A stretch of 35,990 nucleotides of DNA from NCBI RefSeq assembly GCF_001625695.1, contig NZ_AUXY01000067.1, positions 1 to 35,990 on the forward strand. The letters run 5' to 3'. Positions 9,598 to 18,285 of this stretch are shown here, in pieces. Both the position numbers and the translations under genes were made by a program. The number at the start of each line of letters is the position of its first letter. Positions within the stretch are counted from its first letter, which is position 1. The notes beneath the pieces are model-generated. The model ran no database searches. It was not told where the DNA came from and saw only the letters and a program-made list of their open reading frames with translations. This stretch comes from Pseudoalteromonas luteoviolacea H33-S (GTDB taxonomy: Bacteria > Pseudomonadota > Gammaproteobacteria > Enterobacterales > Alteromonadaceae).

Positions 9598-9711
9598 ATG
9601 ATAAAAAATACAATTAAAGTGATCACATGTGGTGTTCTGTTAAAGCGTGTATCTGGTGGCAGTGGTGGAGATCAACTCCCAAAAGAAAAAAGGCCGGGCA
9701 CGGGTAACTAA
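9598..9711 (+). CDS. Small double-glycine peptide, possible secreted or RiPP-like peptide
   Basis: A 37-residue ORF too short for standard gene calling. AAGGAG lies seven bases before the ATG, a good ribosome-binding site. The N-terminal half is hydrophobic and basic (MIKNTIKVITCGVLLKR). It is followed by VSGGSGG, which resembles the LxxVSGG cleavage site of peptides exported by double-glycine peptidase transporters, and then by a polar tail DQLPKEKRPGTGN. No transporter gene is close by. It lies between the GFA and VOC genes in the same direction. Its function is unknown; the strong RBS and composition favour a real gene. Confidence 0.5.
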   Translation: MIKNTIKVITCGVLLKRVSGGSGGDQLPKEKRPGTGN

Positions 9712-9771
9712 TGACACAAGCTTGTCGTAATTATCACTAAAAAAATTAGTTAAATTTGGGAAGAATCAATC

Positions 9772-10128
9772 ATGAATCAACATGAAAAACTCAATTATGT
9801 GGAGTTTGCTGCAAATGATTTGCAAGCGTCAAAAGTTTTCTTTACTCAGGTTTTTGGTTGGGAATTCGTCGATTATGGCCCCGAATACACTGCCTTTTCA
9901 AACCAAGGGCTAGATGGCGGTTTTTACAAGGCAGATCTATCGAGTCAAGTTACAAGCGGTGGCGCGCTATTGGTATTTTACAGTCGTGATATTAAGGCAA
10001 CACAGGCAAAGGTAGTTGAAAATGGCGGTGAAGTTGTAAAACCTATCTTTGAATTTCCGGGCGGCTGTCGCTTTCACTTTGTAGAGCCAAGCGGTAATGA
10101 ATTCGCTGTCTGGTCAGAAACGCAGTAG
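9772..10128 (+). CDS. VOC-family (glyoxalase/bleomycin-resistance fold) protein
   Basis: 118 residues, starting at the ATG after GGGAAGA. The sequence YVEFAANDLQASKVFFTQVF followed by GWEF is the standard opening of single-domain VOC proteins. FHFVEPSGNEFAVW near the end contains the usual metal-ligand Glu region. Such proteins are often annotated as glyoxalase-like or lactoylglutathione lyase-like, but the real substrate is seldom known. Cytoplasmic. It sits in a run of small genes (GFA, peptide, VOC, DUF6435) that may be loosely co-transcribed. Confidence 0.9.
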   Translation: MNQHEKLNYVEFAANDLQASKVFFTQVFGWEFVDYGPEYTAFSNQGLDGGFYKADLSSQVTSGGALLVFYSRDIKATQAKVVENGGEVVKPIFEFPGGCRFHFVEPSGNEFAVWSETQ

Positions 10129-10222
10129 TTTGATTTAAATATCTTAGTGAATTAAAAAGCACAACTGATCCATACCGTTACTCAATTCGTTTAGTGAGAA
10201 AAGACTAACACGAGATAAAGGT

Positions 10223-10399
10223 ATGTTTGGATTTTTAAAACCTGACCCAGTAAAAAAACTCAGAAAGATTTACGACAAAAAGCTTGAGCAAGGTATGCAT
10301 GCGCAAAGAAATGGAGACATTAAGGGCTATGCCATGTTAACAGCTGAAGCTGAGGCTATTTGGAAAGAGATTGAGACATTGCAAAATAAAAGCAATTAG
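10223..10399 (+). CDS. Small DUF6435-like protein
   Basis: 58 residues, MFGFLKPDPVKKLRKIYDKK and so on, with the central segment MHAQRNGDIKGYAMLTAEAE. This matches my memory of the short, highly conserved DUF6435 proteins of gammaproteobacteria, which start MFGF/FK.DPVKKL and carry the AQRNGDI motif. It is predicted helical, charged and cytoplasmic, with unknown function. A hairpin terminator follows. It is 95 bases after the VOC gene. Confidence 0.8.
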   Translation: MFGFLKPDPVKKLRKIYDKKLEQGMHAQRNGDIKGYAMLTAEAEAIWKEIETLQNKSN

Positions 10400-10431
10400 C
10401 TTGAAGTTGTTAAGATTAATATCGCACAAAA

Positions 10432-10465
10432 AACGGCCATTCTAAATTAAGGGTATGGTCGTTTT
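10432..10465 (+). terminator. Hairpin terminator after the DUF6435 gene
   Basis: AACGGCCAT pairs with ATGGTCGTT (one G-T type mismatch) and is followed by TTTTCACTATTTTATT. It lies 33 bases after the stop at 10399. Confidence 0.65.
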
Positions 10466-10575
10466 CACTATTTTATTCTTATTTATGGAATAAATAGGCG
10501 CACTTCACTTACTGTAAGATGTTATTTATTGTATCCTCCTTGTGAATATGTATTAAAAACAAGGACAACATACGG

Positions 10576-11673
10576 ATGATGACATCGGTTTTCAAATCGG
10601 CCAGATTTGCCGCACTCTACACAATAATTGCTGGCACGACATTGGCTGCACACGCTAACTCCGTAGACGACCTCATTAAAGACACCATGGAAAAACGCAA
10701 TATTCCTGGGTTGCAACTTGCAGTGGTGAAAAACAGTAAAATAGTAAAAGCCCAAAGCTATGGTGTGGCTAACTTACAACATGACGTACCGGTTAAAAAC
10801 AGCTCTATTTTTTCGATAAATTCAATGACGAAATCCTTCACAGGGGTTGCCTTAATGCAATTGGAAGAGCAAGGCATATTGTCAATTGACGATGAAATTG
10901 GCAAACATTTACCTGATTTACCCAAAGCGTGGAAAAAGATTAAAATTAAACACCTGATGGCCCACACCTCTGGCTTACCAAGGATTTTAAGCGGACATAA
11001 CATTGACTTAATTGTGAGAGGCAATCCAAAGGCGTCTTGGGATAAAGTGCAAACATTACCTATGGCGTCTGAAGTGAATAGCCAATTTTCTTATAACCAA
11101 ACGGGCTATGTGATTGTCGGTAAAATCATTGATAAATACGTTGATGGTAGCTTTATTGAGTTTATAACAGAGCATCAGTTAAAACGCGCCAAGATGAATT
11201 TAACCGCCGACGCTGGTTTTGAATATATGACGCCAGTGATTAAGGATCAGGCGCAGCAGTACGTTTATGATGGTCAAAACAAGCGCTTTATTAATATTCA
11301 GGGTCAGTTTTCATACATGATGAGAACCGCAGCAGGTATGAATTCAACTGCGACAGAATTGGCCAATTACCTGATTGCGCTTACAAACAAAAAACTGACT
11401 AAAAACTTGGACGGGCTTTGGGCGCCGGTGGTGCTTAATGATGGCACCATCAGAGGCTTTGATAAGCTGCAAAATGGTTATGCTATTGGTTGGCAAGTGA
11501 TAGACAGAGAAAATCACCCTGCGGTCAGTGCCAGCGGCGGTAACGCGGTAACCATGGTGTATTACCCAGAAGATAATGTTTCTGTGGTTGTGCTAACAAA
11601 CCTTGCTGGTGCTTTACCCATTCATTTTGCCGATAAAATAGCAGCAGAATATATCGAAGGGTTTGCATTGTAA
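10576..11673 (+). CDS. Exported serine hydrolase of the beta-lactamase class C / DD-peptidase family
   Basis: 365 residues. A signal peptide covers about residues 1-28 (cut near AHA-NS). The nucleophile motif S-x-x-K is S83-M-T-K86 within SINSMTKSFTG. The second motif aligns at Y173-N-Q (FSYNQTGY), where many relatives have Y-S-N. The segment LMAHTSGLP is the usual family signature, and ASGGNAV near the C-terminus takes the place of the KTG/HxG box. It may be an esterase, a D-aminopeptidase-like enzyme or a peptidase; true beta-lactamase activity should not be assumed. The location is likely periplasmic. It has its own upstream gap and a hairpin behind it. Confidence 0.9.
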   Translation: MMTSVFKSARFAALYTIIAGTTLAAHANSVDDLIKDTMEKRNIPGLQLAVVKNSKIVKAQSYGVANLQHDVPVKNSSIFSINSMTKSFTGVALMQLEEQGILSIDDEIGKHLPDLPKAWKKIKIKHLMAHTSGLPRILSGHNIDLIVRGNPKASWDKVQTLPMASEVNSQFSYNQTGYVIVGKIIDKYVDGSFIEFITEHQLKRAKMNLTADAGFEYMTPVIKDQAQQYVYDGQNKRFINIQGQFSYMMRTAAGMNSTATELANYLIALTNKKLTKNLDGLWAPVVLNDGTIRGFDKLQNGYAIGWQVIDRENHPAVSASGGNAVTMVYYPEDNVSVVVLTNLAGALPIHFADKIAAEYIEGFAL

Positions 11674-11694
11674 TTACCAGCATTATGAGTGGTG

Positions 11695-11722
11695 CGGTCT
11701 GATTACAACTATCAGGCCGTTT
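11695..11722 (+). terminator. Hairpin after the serine hydrolase gene
   Basis: CGGTCTGAT pairs with ATCAGGCCG with one G-T pair and a seven-base loop, then TTTAAT. It lies 21 bases after the stop. The T run is short. Confidence 0.55.
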
Positions 11723-11892
11723 AATACGAGTGAAATAGCATAGGTCTTTAGGTGGGGGACACCGATATAGTTCGTAAAACAGCTTCCTTATTACTCACAG
11801 CATACAACGCTCATTGTTTTCAAACCAAAATAATTATTCAACAATATACCTTTAAGATATTTTCTTGATATATAAAAGCATGAGGGAAAATA

Positions 11893-12348
11893 ATGAAAGG
11901 AGCTCTACCTAGTTTTTTAATTTTATTTCTAGAGTCTTGCATGCCAAGCAATGTCTACGATGCACCTAAAACAATGGACTTGATAGCCAAAACAGAAGCA
12001 GCCGCACCACACTCTATTTATGGCGTTTATCGTTTTAAAGTTAAGTCTGCCGCAAGGCGAGGAAGTGTTGTATTTTTAAATACTGAAGATGATTATCGTG
12101 ATAGGCGCAGTGTTGCAATCGTACTGGATTTAGAGGAAATAAAACAGCTTACTAAACTGCATCGACAAAGTCCTGAGGTGTTCTTTTTGAATAAACAAGT
12201 AGAAGTTGTTGGCGAGGCGTATAGAGCAAAAGTTAATCTTTATTGCTTACCGGGTGTTAAACCAACGCAGTACTATTACCAAACACGGATATCAATACAA
12301 CATTATGATTTTATTAAAGTAATAAACGAGATAGGAGAGGTGACTTAA
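11893..12348 (+). CDS. Small putative lipoprotein of unknown function
   Basis: 151 residues. The N-terminus MKGALPSFLILFLESCMPSN has a hydrophobic stretch and a Cys at residue 16 preceded by L-E-S, an imperfect lipobox. GAGGGAAAA precedes the ATG. The rest is a mixed alpha/beta sequence (YGVYRFKVKSAARRGSVVFL, then a DDYRDRR segment), possibly an OB-like or beta-rich domain. I do not recognise the family. It converges on the CvfB-like gene, and the shared terminator overlaps its last codons. Confidence 0.7.
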   Translation: MKGALPSFLILFLESCMPSNVYDAPKTMDLIAKTEAAAPHSIYGVYRFKVKSAARRGSVVFLNTEDDYRDRRSVAIVLDLEEIKQLTKLHRQSPEVFFLNKQVEVVGEAYRAKVNLYCLPGVKPTQYYYQTRISIQHYDFIKVINEIGEVT

Positions 12349-12366
12349 AGCAAGGTTCAAGTCACC
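12339..12366. terminator. Bidirectional terminator between convergent genes
   Basis: GGTGACTT and AAGTCACC form a perfect 8-bp stem with a 12-base loop. The 5' arm runs into the stop codon of the plus-strand gene (TAA at 12346-12348), and the 3' arm ends seven bases before the minus-strand stop at 12374. Its position fits termination in both directions. Confidence 0.6.
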
Positions 12367-12373
12367 CAAAAGA

Positions 12374-13201
12374 CTATTTTCGAAGTGAAATAGAGTTCGC
12401 TTCTATATCAATCTTGCCCTGCTTAAATAAGCCACCAATGGCTTTTTTAAAGTTAGCTTTACTGGTTGAAAAAGCTTGCTTGATAAGCTGAGGGTCTGAC
12501 TTGTCACCTAAAGGTAAAAAGCCGTTGTTTTCTTCTAGCTTGGCAAGGATTTGCTCACCAAGGCCTGAAATCTTCTCGATCCCCGGTTTTTCAAGTAATA
12601 CGTCGATTTTGTCGCCTTCGCGTACTTGCTTAATAAAGCCTTTCATGCGCTGGCCGATGTACATACGCTTAAATACCGTATTAAAGAACACCATGCCAAA
12701 GTGCGTTTCATTAATAACCACTTTGTAGCCAAGATCTGTTTTAGCAGCCACGATTAAGTCGACTTCTTGGTTTTTCTCGTAATTTGCAGGTGTTTTATTA
12801 ACAAACTTATTGAGGTTACTTGAAGCACATAAACGCTTGCTGGCATTGTCCAAGTAGAGCTTTACAAGGTAGCTATAGCCTTCACGCATTTTTGGCTTTT
12901 GCTCGTTGTAAGGTGCAAGTACATCTTTTGCAATGCCTAAGTCCATAAATGCACCAACCTTGTTGATTTGCTTCACACGAAGTAAGGCAAATTCACCCAC
13001 TTGTGCAATGGGATCTTTGGTAGTTGCACAGGCATGACCTTGGTTATCTGAATAAATAAAGACTTCGATGTTGTCGCCTTCCTCTAAATATTCAGGCTTT
13101 TCATCCAAAGGCAAAAATACATCACCCAGTTCTTTGCCGTCGAGGTATGCGCCTTCTGCACAGATCTCTTCAATCATTAAAAATTGCTTAGTTCCTAGCA
13201 T
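12374..13201 (-). CDS. cvfB: CvfB-like S1-domain RNA-binding protein
   Basis: 275 residues, similar to the CvfB/YitL family. It has several consecutive S1-like OB domains (EFALLRVKQINKVGAFMDLG and HFGMVFFNTVFKRMYIGQRM are typical strands) and a winged-helix-like C-terminus (QLIKQAFSTSKANFKKAIGG). In Staphylococcus CvfB binds RNA and affects virulence gene expression; in gammaproteobacteria the role is undefined. It lies three bases downstream of the DEAD-box helicase gene on the same strand, so the two are surely co-transcribed, suggesting a shared role in RNA metabolism. Cytoplasmic. Confidence 0.88.
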   Translation of the reverse strand: MLGTKQFLMIEEICAEGAYLDGKELGDVFLPLDEKPEYLEEGDNIEVFIYSDNQGHACATTKDPIAQVGEFALLRVKQINKVGAFMDLGIAKDVLAPYNEQKPKMREGYSYLVKLYLDNASKRLCASSNLNKFVNKTPANYEKNQEVDLIVAAKTDLGYKVVINETHFGMVFFNTVFKRMYIGQRMKGFIKQVREGDKIDVLLEKPGIEKISGLGEQILAKLEENNGFLPLGDKSDPQLIKQAFSTSKANFKKAIGGLFKQGKIDIEANSISLRK

Positions 13202-13204
13202 GGT

Positions 13205-14533
13205 TTATTCCTCAGTTGGCTTTGGTTTTCTGCGAAGTGGTGCATGACCATCCACATCAAATGGTGCTGCAATTGGTTTTTTCGGCGCTTTTGGCTTTTT
13301 AGTAAACTTGCGTTTTTGTTCTGGCTTGTTCGCTTTTTGCGGCTTCTTACCTTTATAAGCAGGCTTTTTCGGCTTTTCTTTAAAGCCTTTAAATTTACCT
13401 TCTAAGCCTTCTACAGTGTGGAAAGTCAGTTCTTCTTTTAAGTACTGAGCAATCGCCTTGTAGCTCTTCCAATCTTTTGGACCAACCAGTGACGCCGCAG
13501 TGCCTTTGAATCCAGCACGTCCTGTACGACCGATACGGTGAACGTATTCTTCAGCTTGCTTTGGCAAGTCAAAGTTGATCACGTGCGTGACGTTTAACAA
13601 GTCAAGACCACGTGAAGCAACATCGGTAGTCACTAACACTTTATAAATACCACGGCTGAATGCATCCATGATATCTAGGCGCTTGTTTTGTGCTAAATCA
13701 CCAGCAAGGCCAATTGCCTTGATGTCCATCTCATTTAACAGCTCACTTAAACGCGTTGTGTCTTGGCGAGTCGCGGTAAAGATGATGCACTGGCCAACTT
13801 CGTCTTGTTGAACAAAGTGTTTAAGTAACGCTTCTTTGTGATCAAGGTGGTCTGCGAAATACAGCGCTTGTTGAATGTCGCCGTGTTTTTCGTTACTGCC
13901 ACTTAATAAAATCTTTTTTGGAGACTTTAATAGTGCTTTGGCAGTGATCTCAACTTGCGCGTGCTCTAGGGTCGCTGAGAACAACATAGTTTGACGCAGG
14001 CGGTGGTCAGCTTGGCTGTTAATCGCATTAAGCTGCTTGTCAAAGCCCAAATCAAGCATTCGGTCTGCTTCATCAAAAATAAGCAGCTCAAGGCCAGACA
14101 AGCGCAGAGATTGCTGCTCTAGGTGGTCAGTAATACGACCCGGTGTGCCAATCACAAAGTGCGGGTTTTTACGTAGCGCTTTAACCTGATCATTAAAGTT
14201 CTCACCACCGAGTACCTTAGTGGCTGTCATTGCCGTACCTGCAATTAATAGACGGCACTGTGAAAATACTTGGTTCGCAAGCTCTCGGGTAGGGGCAACA
14301 ATGAGTACACGTGGGTCGCGCTTACTCAGCGCTTTTTGTTTCATTACACGCTGAACAGCAGGTAATAAAAACGCCAAGGTCTTTCCTGAACCGGTTTTTG
14401 ACTGGGCAAAAACATCGTGGCCTGCAAGTGCGGTAGGGATAGCATGAGCTTGGATCTCTGTTGGCTCATTAATTCCTTGATGTTGTAATTGCTTCTCAAA
14501 GCGTAGGTCAAGGCCGAGTTCGGAAAATCTCAA
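13205..14533 (-). CDS. DEAD-box ATP-dependent RNA helicase
   Basis: 442 residues with the full set of helicase motifs: Q motif (EPTEIQ, about 24-29), motif I AQSKTGSGKT (43-52), PTRELA (81-86), DEAD (154-157), SAT (186-188), and HRIGRTGRAG in the second RecA domain. The C-terminal tail after about residue 385 is rich in Lys and Pro (KPKKPAYKGKKPQKANK) and should bind RNA. It resembles the RhlE/SrmB-like group of cold and ribosome-assembly helicases, but the exact subgroup is not decided. It is the first gene of a two-gene unit with the CvfB-like protein. The upstream 260 bases hold its promoter and that of trhO. Confidence 0.93.
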   Translation of the reverse strand: MRFSELGLDLRFEKQLQHQGINEPTEIQAHAIPTALAGHDVFAQSKTGSGKTLAFLLPAVQRVMKQKALSKRDPRVLIVAPTRELANQVFSQCRLLIAGTAMTATKVLGGENFNDQVKALRKNPHFVIGTPGRITDHLEQQSLRLSGLELLIFDEADRMLDLGFDKQLNAINSQADHRLRQTMLFSATLEHAQVEITAKALLKSPKKILLSGSNEKHGDIQQALYFADHLDHKEALLKHFVQQDEVGQCIIFTATRQDTTRLSELLNEMDIKAIGLAGDLAQNKRLDIMDAFSRGIYKVLVTTDVASRGLDLLNVTHVINFDLPKQAEEYVHRIGRTGRAGFKGTAASLVGPKDWKSYKAIAQYLKEELTFHTVEGLEGKFKGFKEKPKKPAYKGKKPQKANKPEQKRKFTKKPKAPKKPIAAPFDVDGHAPLRRKPKPTEE

Positions 14534-14798
14534 AGTTACTTTCTCCAGTCATTATTCTAAAAAACGCGCCATTATAGCAAAGTGCCAGACAAAGGCACTA
14601 TATAAATATAAGGTTAAAACTGTTTTTGCTTTTGTTTTAATCACTTGGAACAAAAACTCAGCACTTGATTCTGCGTGTTTTGCATTTGTTTCATAAATCC
14701 GTAAAATACACGCCTCAGCGCCGGATTTACGATTCGGTTTGTGCCTACGCGTCGTGTTTAAGTGTAGGTTGTTTTAAAGCTTATAAAAGAGAATTATT

Positions 14799-15785
14799 AT
14801 GACTAAACCTTATGTTGTTTGTGCAATGTATAAGTTCGTTTCACTGCCTAATTTTGAGCAGATCCGCCAACCTTTATTGCAAGTAATGGAAGAAAATGAA
14901 GTGCGTGGTACGCTACTTCTAGCAGAAGAAGGTATTAACGGTACCGTTGCAGCGCAGCGTGAAGGCATTGATGCATTGCTAGCATGGCTAGACAAACAAC
15001 CAGGTTTAGACAACATCGTTTACAAAGAGTCTTACGACGAAACATGTCCGTTCTACCGCACTAAAGTGAAATTGAAAAAAGAGATCGTGACCATGGGTGT
15101 ACACGGTATCGACCCGAAAAAAGTGGTAGGTACTTATGTTAAGCCTGAAGATTGGAATGCGCTTATTTCAGACCCTGAAGTGGTACTTGTTGATACACGT
15201 AACGATTATGAAATTGAAATTGGCACGTTCAAAAACGCGGTTGACCCAAAAACGAAAACTTTCCGCGAATTCCCTGAATGGGCTGAAAAAAACCTAGACC
15301 CTAAGAAAAACAAAAAAGTAGCTATGTTCTGCACTGGTGGTATTCGCTGCGAAAAATCAACTGCTTACATGAAAGAGCAGGGTTTTGAAGAGGTTTATCA
15401 CCTAGAAGGCGGTATTCTTAAGTATTTAGAAGACGTGCCAAAAGAAGAGACAATGTGGGAAGGTGAGTGTTTCGTATTTGATAATCGCGTCGCGGTTGAC
15501 CATGACCTAAACAAAGGCTCTTATGAGCAATGTCACGCATGTCGCATGCCTATCACTGAAGAAGAAATGCAATTAGAGCAGTACATGGAAGGGGTATCAT
15601 GCCACCACTGCTTCGACAATGTGAGTGAAGAGCAAAAAGCTCGCTTTGCAGAGCGCCAAAAGCAAATGGAACTGGCAAAAGAGCGTGGTGAAGGCCATAT
15701 TGGTCACGAAGCGCAAGAAGCACTGCGTCAACGTAAAGAGCAAAAGCAAGCGCAAAAAGAAGCGCAGCGTAAGCAATCAGCTTAA
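14799..15785 (+). CDS. trhO: tRNA uridine(34) hydroxylase TrhO (rhodanese-like)
   Basis: 328 residues matching the YceA/TrhO family. The N-terminal acylphosphatase-like segment has [13 protein letters not shown], followed by a rhodanese domain with [11 protein letters not shown] and the active-site loop [12 protein letters not shown] Cys-rich C-terminus follows (CHACRMPI ... CHHC, a zinc-ribbon-like pattern). TrhO uses O2 to hydroxylate U34 of certain tRNAs, the first step to cmo5U. The charged Gln/Lys tail is common in this family. It is divergent from the helicase gene and ends with a strong terminator. Confidence 0.95.
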   Translation: MTKPYVVCAMYKFVSLPNFEQIRQPLLQVMEENEVRGTLLLAEEGINGTVAAQREGIDALLAWLDKQPGLDNIVYKESYDETCPFYRTKVKLKKEIVTMGVHGIDPKKVVGTYVKPEDWNALISDPEVVLVDTRNDYEIEIGTFKNAVDPKTKTFREFPEWAEKNLDPKKNKKVAMFCTGGIRCEKSTAYMKEQGFEEVYHLEGGILKYLEDVPKEETMWEGECFVFDNRVAVDHDLNKGSYEQCHACRMPITEEEMQLEQYMEGVSCHHCFDNVSEEQKARFAERQKQMELAKERGEGHIGHEAQEALRQRKEQKQAQKEAQRKQSA

Positions 15786-15820
15786 TTTGCTCTAGCTTTT
15801 AAAAAGTAATATCGATTTTT

Positions 15821-15858
15821 AACGCCCTCGGTCATATGGCCGAGGGCGTTTTTGTTTG
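15821..15858 (+). terminator. Strong rho-independent terminator after trhO
   Basis: AACGCCCTCGG pairs perfectly with CCGAGGGCGTT around an eight-base loop, followed by TTTTTG. It lies 35 bases after the trhO stop. Confidence 0.9.
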
Positions 15859-16040
15859 AGTGCCTCAACACCTATTCCTTCTATTGATTTTATAAATATA
15901 CGTAAATTCAATGGATTATAATTTGGTTTTCTGATTAAAGAATAGATTTGAGCGTGCTCAATAATATTTGTTGCTGATTTGGGTTCCTCTGACATGTGCG
16001 CTTATACTCAAGTAGGATAAGTTTATACCGTACAATAATA

Positions 16041-17147
16041 ATGAATGCGCCAACCCAATCAGAATTAACCATTTCACTGCAAGCTTTTTCAAAGCAAAGT
16101 CATCAATTTTGGTCTTTACAGATCTTAGGCTGGATTGGTTACACCGTCGTTGTATTTATCTCGATTATTCATCCACAGTTTGATGACAGCAACTTTAACT
16201 TAATTGGCCAGTTATTGAACTTGGCAGTTGAGGTGGGGTTTGGCTTTATCTTGTCGTTTTTACAGTGGTCGATCATCAGGCGTATCGTGCATTGGCCGCT
16301 TAAGCGTACTTTAATAGCAAGCTTTGTCAGCGCTGCTATTTTAGGCTTGGTATTTAATATCATTAAGCTGGCTTCATATAAAACCATAGTTTACAACCAA
16401 GTATGGTATCAAGAACTTAATATGCTTGAGTTTGGTGGATGGTTTTTGTTTTCGGTTTCTACCATGTTTGTGTGGACCGCGATATTTTTTATTATGCTCT
16501 ACAACGCGCGTTTGCAAAAAGAGCATGAAATGTTGCTTAGAGCCCAAACGGCGGCAAAAGATGCACAGCTGCAAATGCTGAGATATCAGCTAAATCCTCA
16601 CTTTATGTTTAACACCATGAATGCCATCTCGACTTTGATCATGAAAAAAGAGAATGATATGGCACAAGAGATGTTAGACAAACTCTGTGATTTCTTCCGT
16701 GCGTCGCTCCAACACGACACATCAGATGCGAGTCACCTAGGCAAAGAACTAGAGCTAATCGAATTGTATTTGAGTATTGAGAAAGTTCGATTTGGGGAAC
16801 GCCTAAAGGTTAATTTTGACATCGACGACAAGGCAAAGCAGGCCAAGATCCCTCCTTTGGTTTTACAGCCGATTGTAGAGAACGCGATTAAATACGGGGT
16901 TGAAGCGAGAAAACAGCAAAGCCTCATAGATATTCAGGTTACTAAACAAGATGAGCATTTAAAGGTTTTGGTCGAGAACGACGGGGGAGTCTCAAGCAAA
17001 CCCAATGAAAAAGGCTTTGGGATAGGGTTAAGTAACACCAAAGAGCGCCTAGAAACCTTTTTTAGTACGCCATGTGAACTCGACGTTGAGAATGGTAATA
17101 CAAAAACACGCGTCACATTGATTATCCCCTTTGTGATAGCAAAATAA
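16041..17147 (+). CDS. LytS-type sensor histidine kinase
   Basis: 368 residues from the ATG at 16041; an in-frame GTG at 15996 would add 15 basic residues but has no clear RBS either. Four membrane helices are visible (about 26-45, 56-78, 90-112, 133-155). They are followed by a His_kinase domain with the phosphoacceptor in LRYQLNPHFMFNTMNAIS (H187) and an HATPase domain with PIVENAIKYG and GFGIGLSNTKERL. This architecture belongs to the LytS/YehU group, which pairs with LytTR regulators. The partner follows after 15 bases. The signal is unknown; the short loops suggest sensing within the membrane. Confidence 0.9.
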   Translation: MNAPTQSELTISLQAFSKQSHQFWSLQILGWIGYTVVVFISIIHPQFDDSNFNLIGQLLNLAVEVGFGFILSFLQWSIIRRIVHWPLKRTLIASFVSAAILGLVFNIIKLASYKTIVYNQVWYQELNMLEFGGWFLFSVSTMFVWTAIFFIMLYNARLQKEHEMLLRAQTAAKDAQLQMLRYQLNPHFMFNTMNAISTLIMKKENDMAQEMLDKLCDFFRASLQHDTSDASHLGKELELIELYLSIEKVRFGERLKVNFDIDDKAKQAKIPPLVLQPIVENAIKYGVEARKQQSLIDIQVTKQDEHLKVLVENDGGVSSKPNEKGFGIGLSNTKERLETFFSTPCELDVENGNTKTRVTLIIPFVIAK

Positions 17148-17162
17148 GAATTGGAAACAAAT

Positions 17163-18005
17163 ATGATTACTGCGGTACTGGTGGATGATGAACCTCTGGC
17201 AATAGAAGGTCTAAGACTTAGACTTGAGAACATATCTGATATTCAGATAGTCGGAGAAGGGTTTGACGGCGATGATGCAATTCGCTTGTGTCATGAGCAC
17301 CAGCCAGATGTATTGTTTATTGACTTAAGGCTGCCGGGACTCAGTGGCCTTGAAGTGGTTCAAGGTTTGCAGTCAGATACGATGCCACTAGTTGTGTTTG
17401 TCAGTGCGTATAGCGACTATGCGATAGAAGCTTTTGAACTGAACGCTTTGGATTACCTCATGAAGCCTGTGAATCTTGGCAGGCTTAAAAAAACAGTAGA
17501 CAGGATCCGTGACTCTCTCAGTGAATCAACTCGGTCTCAAAAGAGTGAAGAAAAAGCCAAGCTTTTAAAAGCGTTAGGTGAATCATCAGGCCTAAGTATT
17601 TCACAGTTACAAGAGTGGCTAGATAAAGAAAGCGCGCCATTTCCGACAAAGCCAAGACATGAATTACTGATCAAGAATCATGACAATGAGCAAGTGTTCT
17701 TATGCGTCGATGACATTATGTGGGTTGATGCTGCTGGGGATTACATGTGTATTCACACTGATAAGGAAAACTATGTTGTGCGGATCACGCTCAAGCGACT
17801 CTGTGAAGAGTTAGACAATAAGACGTTTGCACGAATTCATAAATCCACCTTGGTCAATGTGAATTTTGTTAAAAGTTTTACCACACTAAAGAACAATGAA
17901 TCGATGTTGGATTTAGGGGGAGATATCCGGCTCAAAGTGAGCCGGAATTATAGTGATACATTGAAGTCATTACTGAAATCTCGTGTGGGAGATACATTTT
18001 TGTAG
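17163..18005 (+). CDS. LytTR-family response regulator
   Basis: 280 residues from the ATG at 17163, with GGAAAC just upstream; the in-frame TTG at 17151 is less likely. The receiver domain spans 1-120, with acidic pair D8-D9, phospho-acceptor D54 (DVLFIDLRLPG) and conserved Lys in MKPVN. The C-terminal LytTR DNA-binding domain (about 170-270) shows VDAAGDYMCIHT and FARIHKSTLVNV. It should be phosphorylated by the upstream kinase and bind direct-repeat sites. It lies directly upstream of the glucan-utilisation genes, which makes it a candidate regulator of them, though this is inference. Confidence 0.92.
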   Translation: MITAVLVDDEPLAIEGLRLRLENISDIQIVGEGFDGDDAIRLCHEHQPDVLFIDLRLPGLSGLEVVQGLQSDTMPLVVFVSAYSDYAIEAFELNALDYLMKPVNLGRLKKTVDRIRDSLSESTRSQKSEEKAKLLKALGESSGLSISQLQEWLDKESAPFPTKPRHELLIKNHDNEQVFLCVDDIMWVDAAGDYMCIHTDKENYVVRITLKRLCEELDNKTFARIHKSTLVNVNFVKSFTTLKNNESMLDLGGDIRLKVSRNYSDTLKSLLKSRVGDTFL

Positions 18006-18051
18006 TCATTATACCTCACATTTCATCGCGTAATTGTTTCGTTTTGTCGTG

Positions 18052-18093
18052 CGCGGTGCAGCTGCACCAGCATTGACGCAAAATTGCACCGCG
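18052..18093 (+). promoter_or_regulatory. Inverted repeats after the response regulator gene
   Basis: CGCGGTGCA (18052-18060) pairs with TGCACCGCG (18085-18093), nine bases each, and GGTGCAGCTGCACC (18055-18068) is a perfect 14-base palindrome overlapping the first arm. The two foldings exclude each other. It could be a terminator without a T run, or a regulator site. It starts 47 bases after the stop. Confidence 0.45.
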
Positions 18094-18164
18094 ATAGCGC
18101 ATTTCAATTGTCACATTATTATCTTTCTATCAATATTTTAACTGCCAAATTTACATTTTTAATT

Positions 18165-18194
18165 TGCATTTAAACTAAATGCATTTGGCCAAAT
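18165..18194 (+). promoter_or_regulatory. Double palindrome upstream of the glucanase gene (operator candidate)
   Basis: TGCATTTA-AAC-TAAATGCA (18165-18183) is a perfect 8-base inverted repeat. It is followed at once by the perfect 12-base palindrome ATTTGGCCAAAT (18183-18194). Both lie 90-120 bases before the GH16 start in otherwise AT-rich DNA, a typical place for a repressor or activator site controlling the glucan genes. Confidence 0.5.
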
Positions 18195-18285
18195 GACAAC
18201 GATAAATGTGCCAAGGTTCACAGTGGGATGTTTTTAAATAAGAAAATATCACATATGCACTGTGGGCAAATGTGGAAGTGATGAA

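Noticed and set aside
14695..14728. AAATCCG/CGGATTT inverted repeat upstream of trhO
   Set aside because: Short arms with a long spacer in a promoter region; too weak to call an operator.
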